Source: Rutstroemia sp. NJR-2017a BVV2 (Eukaryota; Ascomycota; Leotiomycetes; Helotiales; Rutstroemiaceae). Taken from it: a DNA stretch of 64,000 nucleotides. This document shows positions 42,269 through 54,165 of the stretch, piece by piece; position 1 is the stretch's first letter, and the number at the start of each line of letters is the position of its first letter. The notes beneath the pieces were generated by a model that did no database searches, was not told the DNA's origin, and saw nothing but the letters and a program-made list of their open reading frames with translations. The DNA lies in the NCBI GenBank assembly GCA_002946415.1, contig NJPS01000045.1:124001-188000 (forward strand). Direction: 5' to 3'. Made by a program: the position numbers and the translations under genes.

Positions 42269-44238
42269 CTAACTCTTGACCAAAAGACTGTGTCCAGTCA
42301 TCTCCTCTGGTTGCTTCAAGCCCATGGCTTCCAGAATCGTGGGTGCGACGTCCCCGAGAACTCCTTCGTCGGTCTTCTTGAGGGACCAGCCCTTGGGGGC
42401 GTTGGCCATAATGAAGGGAACTTTGTTGGTGGTGTGCGATGTCTTGGGTTTGCCGTCCGCGAACTTCATTTCTTCGGCGTTACTGGATTTTGCATTAGTA
42501 TCAAAGGACACAATGGGGCTATGTGGGTCGAAAGTACATACCCGTGATCAGATGTGATGAAGAGAATATATCCTTCCTTCTTGCAAGTCTCGTAGATTTC
42601 TCCAATACCCTTGTCGGTAGCTTCGACACCGATGAGTGCAGCTTCGTAGACACCAGTGTGACCAACCATATCAGGCGGCGCAAAGTTGTTCATGATGAAC
42701 TCGAATTTTCCTTCTGAGATACGCTTGCTCATCTGCTTGGCGACGCCTGCAGCGCTCATTTCTGGGGCCTTGTCATATGTTGCGACGCTCTTGTTTGATG
42801 GGACAAGATCTTGTGATTCATCACGGGTTTCGAGAGGGAATACTTTCTCAACACCCCCGTTGAAGAAGAAAGTAACGTGAGCGTATTTCTCTGTTTCGGC
42901 GACGTGAACTTGGTTGACGCCCTGAGCACCAAGGGTCTCTGCGAGGACATTTCCCATGTGTTGGGGTTTGAATGCGATCTCGAATGGATAGTCAAGCTTG
43001 TATTGGGTCATAGTGGTAAGGGTGATGTTCTTTGGGTAGGCAAAATCTGGCTTTGGTGAACGGTCAACATCGCCGAGAAGTTGAGTGATCTCGCGAACAC
43101 GATCGGATCGGTAGTTGAAGAAGAATACTTGGTCATTATCTTGAACCTGTCAGCATATGGATTGATGCGGTCTCAAAAATTTCTTACCTTGGATACGAGC
43201 TTCCTTTCCTCCGAGAATGATGGGCTTCAAGAATTCGTCGTTCTCACCCTCTTCATATTTGTCCTTGATAGCTTTTACAGGGTCGCTGCTCTCTTGTCCC
43301 TCACCGAGAACCAATCCCTTCAAGGCAACCTCAATTCTGTCCCATCTCTTATCACGGTCCATGGCGTAGTATCTTCCAACCACTGTTGCGACTTCACCAA
43401 TTCCGATCTCCTTGATCTTCTCGAGTAGAGACTCCATGTATCCAGCTCCGGATTTGGGGTCGGTATCGCGTCCATCACCGAAGAAATGGATGAAAACTTT
43501 TGGGATTTCCATCTCCTTTGCGACTTTCAGGAGAGCGTAGAGGTGGTCTTGCTTGGCGTGCTGTTGCGAAATTTAGTATCGCAATATGAATATGCGATTG
43601 TGCTCAAAACTTACCACACCACCATCAGAGATCAGACCGCACAGATGGAGACGTCCATTTCCTTCCTTAGCAGCCTTGAAAGTCTTTGTGATGACATCGT
43701 TCTTGTTCAATTCCCCTTTTTTGATTGTTTGGTCAATTCTGACCACATCCTGCCATACAACTCTTCCAGCACCAATGTTCAGATGTCCAACTTCCGAGTT
43801 ACCCATCAGACCTTCCGGAAGTCCAACCGCCAACGACGAAGCCTCAAGCTCAGTATATCCATCCGAGTTGTTTCTGAAGGCGTCCATAACCGGAGTCTCC
43901 GCATTGGTGATTGCATCTCCATCCTTTGGAGAATCTTTGCCCGGAACTCCCCATCCGTCAATGACAACTGCGCCAAATCATTACAATTAGCCACGAAACT
44001 TCAAGATACACAAGGACGTAGAATAGCGCAAGTATGTAGTCTGGCTTCTTCGGAGGTAGAGGGGGTAACAATTTCTCTGTATTGAGTTGGACTGTCGGAA
44101 TAGAAGTTCGAGCCATTGCGGAAGACAAAGATGCGGGATGCAAAGTCCCAATTGAATGATGCATGAAGGGTATAAATAAGGATACGTGGAATATAATCTG
44201 GACGTACTCAGCACAGCTTTGTTCTCGACTTGGACCAT
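42269..44238 (-). CDS. gpmI: Cofactor-independent phosphoglycerate mutase
   Basis: This Mn-dependent glycolytic enzyme interconverts 3- and 2-phosphoglycerate through a phosphoserine intermediate and is unrelated to the cofactor-dependent mutase of budding yeast. Exons are 44238..44208, 43967..43615, 43560..43188, 43139..42542 and 42482..42269, giving 522 aa. Splicing yields MVQVENKAVL-IVIDGWGVPG, with the metal-binding Asp; GLMGNSEVGHLNIGAG carries the nucleophilic Ser, about residue 68. Further motifs are SDGGVHAKQDH, FGDGRDTDPKSGAGY, ARIQDNDQVFFFNYRSDR, NNFAPPDMVGHTG and FITSDHGNAEEM. At intron 3 two acceptors lie close together; only the second (TTCAAG) keeps the frame. Intron 1 is long (240 nt) and sits after codon 10. 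MED9 diverges upstream. Confidence 0.95.
43968..44207 (-). other. 240-nt intron 1 of the phosphoglycerate mutase gene
   Basis: The donor is GTACGT and the acceptor GCGCAG. It follows only 31 coding bases and is four to five times longer than the other introns of this gene (48-59 nt). A 5'-proximal, longer first intron is common in highly expressed glycolytic genes. No RNA gene is seen within it. Confidence 0.85.
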
Positions 44239-44714
44239 TTTGGCGAGTATTGGTTTCGAATCTGACCACAGGCTATATCAGCTGGCAATTTCGGTACCAC
44301 CAAAACAAAAGAGGTTGGCTGAAAGAGAACCACAAACTTACAAGGAGAAAGCACAATTCTGAATGCTCTGCAACTGTGTTTACAAGAATCTAAACACAAC
44401 TTCAAATGAATCGAGGAAAAGACCAAGAGGAATTGTAGCTTGTTTTGTTGAGAGCTGATCTAAGAACTTGGTAGTGGGGGTGCTTGCTTTTTTTGCGGCC
44501 TGCCCCTCCAAGCCTTTGCGAAACCGCCGCGATAAGAGCGAATCTACTTCTTCTTAGCCAGCACAAGGCTATCCGGACCTCTCCACATCCAATCATTCGC
44601 TTTCTGATGACATTACACGTCCGCAGATCTGAATCCATAAGTCGATTTTCCATATTTGGACTCCGTTTGACGAATACCATCATCCGGTGATCCATCGCAG
44701 ACGTTTCAGCAACC
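44239..44714. promoter_or_regulatory. Bidirectional promoter, iPGM and MED9
   Basis: 476 bp separate the divergent starts. Neither side shows a clear TATA box. The MED9-proximal half is CT-rich. Confidence 0.5.
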
Positions 44715-45164
44715 ATGACGACCTCGCCGTCTCGCTCGACAAATGTCCAGCCCCCTTCAATGATGGTGCTGCCGGATGGTCTTACCGCAGACTCAATTGA
44801 TACTATTCCTGTGCTCTGCGAAACCCTTTCGCGACTTCAAAACTTCTCGTCAAACAATCCTCCCGCTGCGTCTCCGTCTGGTGCAACCCCTTCCTTTAAC
44901 GCTGCGAATACTACGGGCCCTCTCAACATCAAAGACATATTCACCGCGACCGACGGCATCAAACATAAATTACAAAAGGCAAGGGCAGGAGTCAAAGAAT
45001 TGCCGGACATGCATAGAAGTATTGAGGAACAGCAAGAAGAAATGAAGGAATACGAAGAGAAGATCAAGCAGCAGAAGCAGGTATTGCAACTTTTGATGAA
45101 CGCAGGGATAGAGATGAAGAAAGAGAAAGAAGCAAGGGACACAAACGACAGAATGGTGACTTGA
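44715..45164 (+). CDS. MED9: Mediator complex subunit 9
   Basis: This small, intronless gene encodes 149 aa. Family knowledge: Med9 (Cse2) is a middle-module subunit of Mediator, which bridges activators and RNA polymerase II. Conserved fungal Med9 features are VLPDGLTADSIDTIPVLCET, then NIKDIFTATDGIKHKLQKAR and ELPDMHRSIEEQQEEMKEYE, and a C-terminal coiled coil (KIKQQKQVLQLLMNAG). A low-complexity Pro/Ser/Ala/Asn stretch lies between the two conserved parts. The start at 44715 (ACCATGACG) has a strong context, and there is no better ATG upstream. The length is within the usual range. Confidence 0.85.
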   Translation: MTTSPSRSTNVQPPSMMVLPDGLTADSIDTIPVLCETLSRLQNFSSNNPPAASPSGATPSFNAANTTGPLNIKDIFTATDGIKHKLQKARAGVKELPDMHRSIEEQQEEMKEYEEKIKQQKQVLQLLMNAGIEMKKEKEARDTNDRMVT

Positions 45165-45595
45165 GATTGAAATTCTCAGGCAGGTCATAACAACACTTCT
45201 CATGGACAAGGGAACGTAGAAAGTCATGGATTGAGGAAAAAGGTATCGACTGTCGAGCACAAACGCGCAATCTCTGAGGCACGTCTTATCATCCATATAT
45301 AAGGTGGTGCCAAGGAATATGGTGGACTCATTTTGCGGCATGTTTGGAGACTGCCGGCCTTTGCATGTTTGAAAAGAGGGTCTATAACTCCAGGAGGCAG
45401 CGAGCCTGTTTATACTCAGAACCCCTTGCTATCAATGCGGACATAGTCCTCCATACTAAAAGAAGAAACACGGATAGGATATTGAGATGAGAGTCCGATT
45501 ATTGCAGCACCCTAAGATCACTACCCGGCCCTGCTACCCCAAACTAGAAATACTTCGATACCAGTATACATAGCAATTTAATGGCAATCATCCCC
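45165..45595. other. Convergent 3' flanks of MED9 and tubulin cofactor C
   Basis: This 431-bp spacer between stop codons has no recognisable gene or repeat. Confidence 0.55.
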
Positions 45596-46901
45596 TCAGA
45601 TGCCAACTTTCTTCAAGATATCATCAAGGCCAACACCCGGCCCTCCTGGTACAACCGATGTCCATACAGTATCTGATAATCTCTCTTCTTCTGGTAGCAC
45701 ACTCCAGTTGGGGCTATGTTCTGCCTTGAGCCACTTGAAATCGTCAACCTGGTCCCATTGATTCTGAACCGAGTTCCCAGGAATAGTCTAGATATTGAGT
45801 TAGCGGTAGAAGTAAGCGGCATACAATATGACTTACATGGGAATCTGGAGCGGGTGCGAATCTGATGTTACTGCAGTCCTCGATAATCGGTCGACTAGCA
45901 CAATGTAGATAAATATCCACGTTCTTACATTCATGCATTCTGACCTGTCTTGATGCCACCACGATGATACTATTCTCAACACCAGTGATGTGAGCAGGTC
46001 CATCCACATGCCCAGCCAAAATCAAGGATTGCTTGATGTTCTTCAAAGCAAGCCCCGCAAATGGTGCTCCATTGATGGTTGGTACTGACATGTCAAGGAT
46101 GCACCTATTAAGTTTCGTCACAGCCCCAGAAGAAGTCGCGCGAGAGGCTGACGATGGAAGAATAATGTGGAGACCCGTGTGACCTGTGATGTTGATAGAG
46201 TTTGCTTGTGAAAAGCTGGGCTTTCGTACTGGGCCACTTGCACTGCTCATTTCTTTATTGTAGTTTTTGGGAAACGAAGGCAAATCTCCTATAACGTCTA
46301 CAGCACTCTCATCAACTGATGGTGTCATTAGGTTGGCAGGTGTAGTCGCCATGGACGACTCGGTCGACGAAGCTAAGGACAGCTTTGCATCCGCAGCGAG
46401 GCGTTTCTGTACTGCCAGCTCAACCGCGTCGTTGATAGATATGCCAGAGCCATTGTTGTTGGTATTCTTGAAGCGGAATCTAGCTTTGGGAGCGATCTTA
46501 GATCTAGCTTCTTCGAGGTTTTCCGAGAGAGCTTTGATTGCCTATCTATGGTTAGCATGGCACTGACTATAGCTTTTCCTTCTCACCTGAGAATATGCCC
46601 GTTGGTCATAGGCGGGAATGAAGTCCGTGGCACTTGCAACCGCCTTAGATAGTGTGGTGATACTGGCAAGGCAGTATTCGACAGCGTCAAGTCTCTCACC
46701 ACCAGTCGAGAAATTCTGCAGCTGGCTGATTTGCTCCTGCACAACTAGTATCATGTAAACAACGTGCCAAAAGTGTACAAGTTCATGGTGGCTTGACATA
46801 CGCGTCACTTCTTGTTGGAACCATCTATAATATCTTTCCTTCAAATCAGAAGTAGACCCCACCGCTGCATTGAATGGTGAAATAGGGGCACGAGTAGCCA
46901 T
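45596..46901 (-). CDS. CIN2: Tubulin-folding cofactor C (TBCC)
   Basis: Family knowledge: cofactor C joins the beta-tubulin/cofactor complex and stimulates GTP hydrolysis to release folded alpha/beta-tubulin. Exons are 46901..46802, 46744..46587, 46541..45837 and 45787..45596, giving 384 aa. The N-terminal coiled coil reads ERYYRWFQQEVT-LVQEQIS and continues through AYDQRAYSQ-AIKALSENLEE. The C-terminal beta-helix (C-CAP/cofactor C-like) runs from about residue 180 (NSINITGHTGLHIILPSS). Within it, ASRQVRMHECKNVDIYLHCA contains the Gln-x-Arg motif whose Arg is the GTPase-activating residue, followed by SRPIIEDCSNIRFAP. The C-terminal WDQVDDFKWLKAEHSPNWSV is also typical. Intron 1 has two acceptors 8 nt apart; only the upstream TAG keeps the frame. 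Confidence 0.9.
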
Positions 46902-47704
46902 TGCTTCTCACGTTTATCAACTATCAAGAAGACTTCAAAGTCACTTGGTATGATTTAATCACAGGCGGGGGTGGCAAAACTGTTTACAAACGGAAGTACA
47001 CGAGCTTCACTTTGTGGTGGGAATTCGTAGGAAGTCGATCCACAATCTTGATTTTGGGAGAATTTTGAGATCAACTCAGGTTTCACAGGACGAAGTCGAC
47101 CAAGCGCAAAAGTGTACAAAGTGACTTGAGACTTTTGAAATTCGAATAAATGAGATTGAATGAAGAAGAATGAAGGGTGGACATGAATATCATATCATGA
47201 TTGTATTACTATTTTGGATTGCGGGGTTATTGTAACCTCCTGACTTAGCCTACTGAGGGGGAACCCTACCTCGCAAGTGTTCATAAGCGCCACCTACACG
47301 TGATAGGCTGCAGTTGGCAGACTTGGGACGTTCTCTATTTGAAGCTTTTGATTGGTGACTGGCTTGGCCTATCAGTCCCGAAAAATTGGTCCATATCGAG
47401 ACGAAATATAATCCGGTTCGAGACCTGTACGTTCATTTTATTTTCCGCGCCGATGATTCCTTGTAGTAAAGGGCTCTTGGAATGTATCGTCTACTTGATG
47501 CACGCAATCTGGCTATCAAATGAGTGCTCACTGTATGGTGTCTGTAACCGGAGTCTCTCAAAATACTGGAACTGCCGAAGCGTCATGTAGGCTGGTACTT
47601 AGCAGCACCATTACAACTGTCCAAAGTATCTAATGATCGATTCCCAAGTCCCTTGTATATGTACATTGTAGTCCGAGACCCCCGCCGGTATCGATTGGAG
47701 GCTT
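46902..47704. other. Tubulin cofactor C promoter and NDUFA11 3' flank
   Basis: This is an 803-bp spacer between two minus-strand genes. A frame at 47300-47590 (96 aa) matches no family I know. Nothing else stands out. Confidence 0.5.
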
Positions 47705-48442
47705 TTATGATTTTGCTGGCACGTCAATGCCGTATCTCTGCTTGATTCTCTCTCTTCTCCTCTCATCATAACCAGGCCCATAGATGCCTACAATAACGCG
47801 TTATTACTATCCGGGCTTCGCTGTTCGGTAGAATGTTCACATACCTCTGCCCTCTCCCAGCTCTGCCACGGTCTGCTCAATAGGTACTCGTCGGTTCTTC
47901 CTGAGAAACTCTTTGCGCTCGAACTCATCGAGTGTGTGATCCTGCCTGTATCCCGCCAATGTACCACCGGTATAGCTGAACGCACTAAGTACAACACCCG
48001 TTAAAGCACCAAAGCCAAGTACTGCTGGGGTTGTTCCGACTGGTCATAGATAAGTACACGGTCACTACGGTTGCAAGACCTTGCTACTCACATCGCAAGC
48101 CCAGGACCGAGCCGGCCAGAAATCCACCGATGGCCTCGTTATAACTGTCGTCTTTCTCTCGCAAGTTGGCTGAAGCATTTTTGGTGAATTCGTAAGTTCC
48201 TCCCATGGCAGCTATACGATGTCAATAGCTTTCTCTTAGCATCTGCAAATAAGGCTTAGAATACCGAATATAAGTGCTGTGCTTCCTGTTCTCGTGAAGA
48301 CAGCCAAGGCTCCCACGTTCCTCTTCGTCAAGGTATTTTGAATGGAAGATATCAATAGACCGGCAGATCCAGTAATCATTAAGCCATTGAGAGCGGCCTT
48401 GATCGAATCCTTGGGATGATATTCTCCATTTCCTGGTGCCAT
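47705..48442 (-). CDS. NDUFA11: Complex I accessory subunit NDUFA11/B14.7 (Tim17-family fold)
   Basis: Family knowledge: this is a membrane-arm accessory subunit of mitochondrial NADH:ubiquinone oxidoreductase, related in fold to Tim17/22/23 (Neurospora 21.3-kDa type). Exons are 48442..48265, 48211..48092, 48039..47845 and 47787..47705, giving 191 aa; introns are 53, 52 and 57 nt. The protein starts MAPGNGEYHPKDSIKAALNG and has four glycine-rich hydrophobic segments, including LMITGSAGLLISSIQNTL, ALAVFTRTGSTALIFA-AMGG, EAIGGFLAGSVLGLRF and LGFGALTGVVLSAFSYTGG. A soluble charged tail ends YGIDVPAKS. There is no cleavable presequence, as expected. Its presence indicates a respiratory complex I, absent from Saccharomyces. 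UBP2 diverges upstream. Confidence 0.88.
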
Positions 48443-49057
48443 TTTGGGCGTGCGGAGTCAGAAGATCTTGAATTGTTTGTCGTAAATTGGTACCCCAGAT
48501 ACGTCGTTGCTAGAAGTTGATGGTGCATGGAGCTTTACGCGGAATATGCCGCTAAATTTAGAGTTATGGTTATGGACCACATCCGCAGCCGCCATTGAAA
48601 CTCATATCACCTTTGAGTATTCACTTTCAAGAGCATATAGAATCTTTCTGCTGCCATGTCTACTATATGAGAAAACATACATGCATATGCCATCGAACAA
48701 AAGTTCATTCTCAATCTGTACAAATAACAACTTCTACTTTATTTCCTCTACTAGTTTAAGGCTTCACTCGTGTTACTGTCCTCTTCTTTGTGCTTAGGGT
48801 TACATCAGTTTGCCTAAAACTTTTGACCTTTTTAATAAGTTACACCACGCTTTAACCAACGAAGCTGCTTCCACTTTCCAATATCTTCCGAACATCAAAT
48901 TACCTCAGACTCTAGTCACACTCTTTTTCCTGAGTAAAATACTACCTCTGGCTTCAGAGCTATTGGTGGCGCGGGGTAAGAGGCGCGCAAAACGACCGAG
49001 TTGGTAATCTGCTGCTGAACGTGCAGCAGAGGGACCAGCAGAAACGTGAGACCTGCT
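48443..49057. promoter_or_regulatory. Bidirectional promoter, NDUFA11 and UBP2
   Basis: 615 bp separate the divergent starts. The central part is AT-rich. No TATA box or known regulator site is clear. Confidence 0.5.
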
Positions 49058-52000
49058 ATGCACAAAATAGAGTTGGGTCCTGGCCCAGGTGAGTTTCTAG
49101 GAAACTTGGAGCCTTGTCTCCACGTCGCAGCTTGTATGAAGTGGACTAACAACCGGTGTCCATCTAGGGAAGTCGGCGCCTAGATGGATTCGCGATCTTC
49201 TTGACTACGACCCCAGATATGTCGGACAGTCTGGTAAGAACCTCTTGATAGATCCAGCTCCACAGTTCAGACCTGTTGGTCACCCGTCGCGAAAGGGTCC
49301 GCTCGATTGTCAACATACGCTCGTGAGGAAGGACTCTCAGTCAACTTGCCCAACACCGAACGTGCAGCCAGATCCTACTACAAGGTATGAGATCGCCTCT
49401 CATTGCTCGATATGTCGGCATCATTTTTTGATTACGGTCGACTACCGGGCATGGCAAGATGGCCAAACTCCTTGCAATCTGCAAGATCCGAACAACCCGC
49501 TTCATCATCTTCGACCTTTGGAATCCAAGATCCCAAATAATACCGAAGACAAATACGATACTTTCCTTGAGGCACATCGGTTTGCATGCACAGGAGTAGC
49601 TTGTCCCGTCATAGTGGAAGCAAAGATAATTCCGCCTAGGATCTCTAAGGACATGCTCGATCTGGTGACGGATCGTCAGAGAGTAATTGCCCGCGGTGAG
49701 AAGGTTATCCAGGCCGAGCCAGATAGATTTGACGGTTGGAGGCCGCTTCTACCCATCCAAGTGTTGGGCAATCTAAGAACATATCTTCAGGATGCCAAGG
49801 TTGAGAAAGCGAAAAGAAGGATTGATGCAAGGAACAAAAAGTTTATACTAGGATTAGGAAATGACTGTGAGGGCCTAGTGAAACATTTAGATTTTTTGCC
49901 AGTGTGGGAGGAATCCCCAGAAGGAGTATGTTACTTGTCGGTTCTGTTATGGTGGACGTCCAGTCCCGCTGACATTGCTACAGGCCCAAATGTTCTGGAC
50001 TATACCTGAGGTTGATGATAGAAACCATAATTTCATTGACGATGCCCAAGTCGAGCTCGACATGCAGCTCCTCAGACGGCCAGATGAGGAGCGCAGGAAA
50101 GCCAACTTCACAAAGATCGTCATTTCTTATCCGTCTGCTGATGTCGACATTCAACGTAGTTTGGGATGCTACGGTTATCCAACCAAATCTAGGAGTTTTA
50201 GCCACGTTGTTGAAGATGTAGAGTCGATTGAGCACCCTTATTATGCTAGCTTAGGCGCATTGGAAACTTTTACGGATGCTTTGATATCTTGGGCTTACGA
50301 TCGGCAATGCGAGTGTGATCCTCAAAACAAGCCATATTATCTGGACTGCTTGTTAGACATCTCCACGGGACGCAAGAGTTCTGACCTTGAATTGAAGGCT
50401 ACGACGGTTGTTTCTACTGGACAAGTGAGCTTGAAAGACATAAACCAAGCATATGCATTCTTTGGGATAAAGAAAATTCATGCTGAAGGAGATGACCACA
50501 TAATTGGTGTTTACAAATCACGGATCGAATCTGCCCCACGCCAGAAGGACGAAGCACGCGCCTGTCTGCTAACGATTGCCAAAGATAGAGGAAGCAAGAC
50601 CATCGAAGCGGTAGCTAATGATAGATCCATGACCTATGAAGAGGCGCTCGAATATTTGAGCGTAACCTCAGATACTGCATCTGATAGCATCGAAGCTGCA
50701 GCAATCGCGTTGGTAAGATATAATTGCTGCCAGTCAAAATTCATGATTAGGATGCTAGCTGACGTTGATAGTCTTTCGAAGGTGATAAGGTGCAGGTTGG
50801 CAGAGCTCTGAGAGCTATCGCGAACAAGCGAGGCAATGATTACACACTCCAACGCGCAGCTACCGCTATGGAGTCTGGAAACGCAGAATCAAATCTTGAC
50901 GTTGGAGAAGCTTATAATCGCCTTCAAATCAATGATAGAACAGCGCCGGACGACACCGTGCTGGCTTACTACCAGAGTTTATCGAATGGTGCTCCGGCTG
51001 GGTCTTCGGATAGTTATACGGAGGCATTCAAGGTGATTGCACACGACCGTCAAAGTAGCTATCTGCTAAGAAAGCTTGATGATCCCAACGCCGACGTTCA
51101 AGCAGAAGGTTCCTCACCAAGCCAACCTGTAGGTCTCGACAATATTGGTAACACGTGTTACTTGAACAGCTTACTGCAGTACTACTATACTGTAAAAGCT
51201 ATTCGAGAAGTGGTGATGAACTTCGAGCATATTCGCATGCCACTTGATGACGAGAGTATTAAGAAGAAACGTGTTGGAGGTCGTGCTGTAAGTAAGGCAG
51301 AAATCATCAAAGCTCAGAAATGTAAGTTCGCGCCCCAACCTTCGATAAAATACAATTTTACTGATCATGGCCAGTTGTGGACGAATTACATGACCTGTTC
51401 GAGAACTTGAAGACAGCATCAACAAGATCGATAAAGCCAACTAGGGAACTAGCCGAATTGACAATTTTCAGCTCGGCTGCAGAAGCAAACTTCCGTCGAG
51501 CTTCGATTAGTAGTCCCAGCGAACCTCCAAAAATCACCTCCATATCCCACTATCCCGTCTACGGACCACAAGGACCACCGACCTCTACCTTACCTTATTT
51601 CCCTCCGCCTCCAACATCTTCAGATGATGACATTGAAATGGTAGATAGGCCAGGAGAGAAAGACACAGAAGCTGCTGACGACAGCAGTGAGGGAACCCTG
51701 GTAGACTTGGATCCGCTTCCTTCATATTCTGATGTTGTGGGACATACAAGCGAGGCGGTGGAAAAATTCGCAGACATCAAAGGAGAAGATTCAAGCGGTA
51801 CTTTTGATGATGCCGTAATGGTCAATGGTGACAATGTGTCTCCGGCATCAGAACTGATTCCCGCAGCCCCAGAAAAACCGCCGCCAATTCCACCGAGGAA
51901 CAAGGCAGGTCTTTCTATACAAACAAATGAGCCGAAAGATATCATAACCGACGATGACTTATGGAAATTTGGTTCTCAGCAAGATGTCACAGAGGTCATC

Positions 52001-53200
52001 GGTAACGTCATGTTCCGATTACAGTGTGCCATCAAGCCAACGAGCATTGATCCTGTTTCTGGAGAGCAAATCGACAGAATCAGAGATACATTTTACGGTG
52101 CAAATGCCTCATACATTCGGAAGTCTGCAAAGCTGGAGAAGAAAATCGAACCTTGGGCAAATCTTATCGTATTCCCAGACGAGAACAAATCTCGGGATAT
52201 TTATGAGGCACTGGATGTTGTCTTCGACGAACAGGAAGTGTCAATAGATGGGGCGGATCACCCACAGTATGCCTCAATCACAAAACTGCCTCCTATTTTA
52301 CAGATTCAAATCCAACGCACACGCTACGACAACGTCAAGCACACCGCCTACAAAAATAGAAACGCTGTGGTATTTCCAGAGACTATCTACCTTGACAGAT
52401 ACATGGACTCGGAAGACTCTGATTCTACCCTGATGCGCCGACGTCAAGAGGCTTGGAAGTGGAAGGCTCATATACAAACCCTAGAGGAAAGACAAAGAGC
52501 TCTCGGAGAAGAGAAAAAAGACGAAGAGCTTTCTGTTTCTGAAGCATTGTCCGCTGTTGGTGATATCACTAAGGGCTTGCAGGAAATGGAAGATTTCGAG
52601 CTCGATCCTACACTCCCTGGATTGATCGAGGACCGACTTGCTCAAATCACACAGGAGATAGAGCGGAACAATGAGGAAATCCGTCAACTCAAGCAAAAGC
52701 GCAACGAACAGTTTACCAATATGAGACAATACGAATACAAGCTTCAGACGGTATTCATCCATCGTGGAGAAGCAGGTGGCGGCCACTACTGGATTTACAT
52801 CTACGATTTTGAGAACGATATATGGAGAGAGTATAACGACGAATATGTCACCGAAGTTAAAGATCGCCGAAGAATCTTCGAACACACTGCCGGTGGTGCG
52901 GGCGGAACTCCGTATTATCTCGGCTATGTACGCAGCGCGGATGTGAAGGATCTAGTTGGAGCTGTTCATAGAGAAGTGAAGGAAGTGCAGATGCCGGATG
53001 TTTCTTCGACCAATTCATGGGCAAATCAATTAGAAGATGGTGTTGCGAGGGAGGAAGATGTGTCGAGCGCGAGACATGTCGAACATGTCGAGCCCAGAGC
53101 CATTTTACCGAAGTCGGACTGGGAAGATAAGTCGGGGGCGGGCGCGCAGTGGTATGGGAAACAGCAGGGCGGGTTTGATCACAGTAATGAGATGTGGTAG
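49058..53200 (+). CDS. UBP2: UBP2-type ubiquitin C-terminal hydrolase
   Basis: Family knowledge: Ubp2 is a cysteine protease that removes ubiquitin, notably K63-linked chains, and counteracts the ligase Rsp5. Exons are 49058..49088, 49168..49925, 49984..50712, 50772..51321 and 51375..53200, giving 1,297 aa. The short first exon (MHKIELGPGP) leads into GKSAPRWIRDLLDYDPRYVG, a typical start for fungal Ubp2, but the exact ATG is uncertain. An N-terminal zinc-finger-like segment has CSIC...H and CTGVACP. The Cys box GLDNIGNTCYLNSLLQ has its nucleophile near residue 635. A Pro-rich insert contains APEKPPPIPPRN. FGSQQDVTEVIGNVMFRL, LPPILQIQIQRTRYD and the His box RGEAGGGHYWIYIYDFEND (catalytic His near 1,160) follow. 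Intron 3 has three in-frame acceptor choices; the first gives SFEGDKVQVGRALRAIA. Confidence 0.92.
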
Positions 53201-54111
53201 GTGCAGGGTAGGGAATGGATGGTCTGGCGGGCGAGATTGGACTTGGACTTGGACGGGGCATACATATATGGTTGTGATTGTGCTTGCATGGCGTAATATC
53301 CAGTGCGCTGTGTTGTGGGTGGTTTTTGCAGCGCAAAGTAAATGGAGGTATGGGTGCTCTGATCTGCTAGAGAAATGGCTTGGAGCGAAATGGACGATGT
53401 TATGAAAAAATGTATGTTCTTTTGCGTCCGAGTAGATGACTTTTACATATGTGAGAGCTTAGCTTTGTGTAGTAGCTCGTTTTTTTGAGGGGGCTGAGGT
53501 TGGGTGTTGTATGTATGTATGGATGGATGGATGTATGTATTCGTATCGATACCATCGTGTTGCGTATATATTTGCTTGTTTGGCTGGCTGGTTAGTTGTC
53601 TGGCTGTCTAGGTGTATTCAGTGCGGTTCTTGAATGAGGCTTTTTTTCGTTTCGGTTTGGTTTGGTTGTGATGTTGTGTGGTGAGTGAGATGGTGCTTGA
53701 AGTTGTGCATGTAAAATTGAGGTGAGGTTTATGGTATCGTCTTTCGAAACTGGGTTTGCCTTCTATGTGTGTAGGTAGGTATCTATAGGAATGAAGGTAG
53801 GAAGGTAGGATGGGTGGCTGGAGGAAGAAAGTATTTGACGGAGGAGAAGCTTTTGACATCCAAGCTATGTGTAAGAGCTGCTGAGATACTGGGTTAGGTA
53901 TCGGTTTAGGTAGGGATGGGTGGATGGGTGGATGGGTGGATGGGTTGGTGGGTGATGGATATAAGTTCGGCGTAAGTGTAGTCTATCGGGGGAAGAGAAG
54001 GGAAGGAAAGGGAAGGGGAGAGATATTATGCTTGGTCGGGTATAGGTAGGGATGGTATTTGAGATGGGGAGATCTTGGGTGATATTATGATATGACGGGA
54101 TGGGATAGGAT

Positions 54112-54165
54112 GGGTGGTAGAAGCGGAGGAGGTGGTGGAGGGGATGGGGGAGATGGAGGAGGTTG
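54112..54165 (+). other. G-rich tract, possible G-quadruplex
   Basis: This is a continuous purine-rich run of GGAGG, GGTGG, GGGG and GGGGG blocks with very few pyrimidines. It meets a loose G-quadruplex pattern on the plus strand. Confidence 0.45.

Noticed and set aside
43140..43150. Upstream acceptor (GACAG) for phosphoglycerate mutase intron 3
   Set aside because: Its use gives GTTCAAGATAA and an immediate in-frame stop. The next AG gives ARIQ-DNDQVFFFNYR.
43958..44269. Alternative N-terminus for phosphoglycerate mutase starting MARTSIPTVQ
   Set aside because: That frame runs to a stop within intron 1 and does not join IDGWGVPG. The exon MVQVENKAVL gives the family consensus.
47395..47425. 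GGTTCGAGACC resembling a tRNA B box
   Set aside because: Flanking bases do not form the five-pair T stem, and no A box or acceptor stem lies at the right distance. Similar strings near 8,660 and 11,465 fail in the same way.
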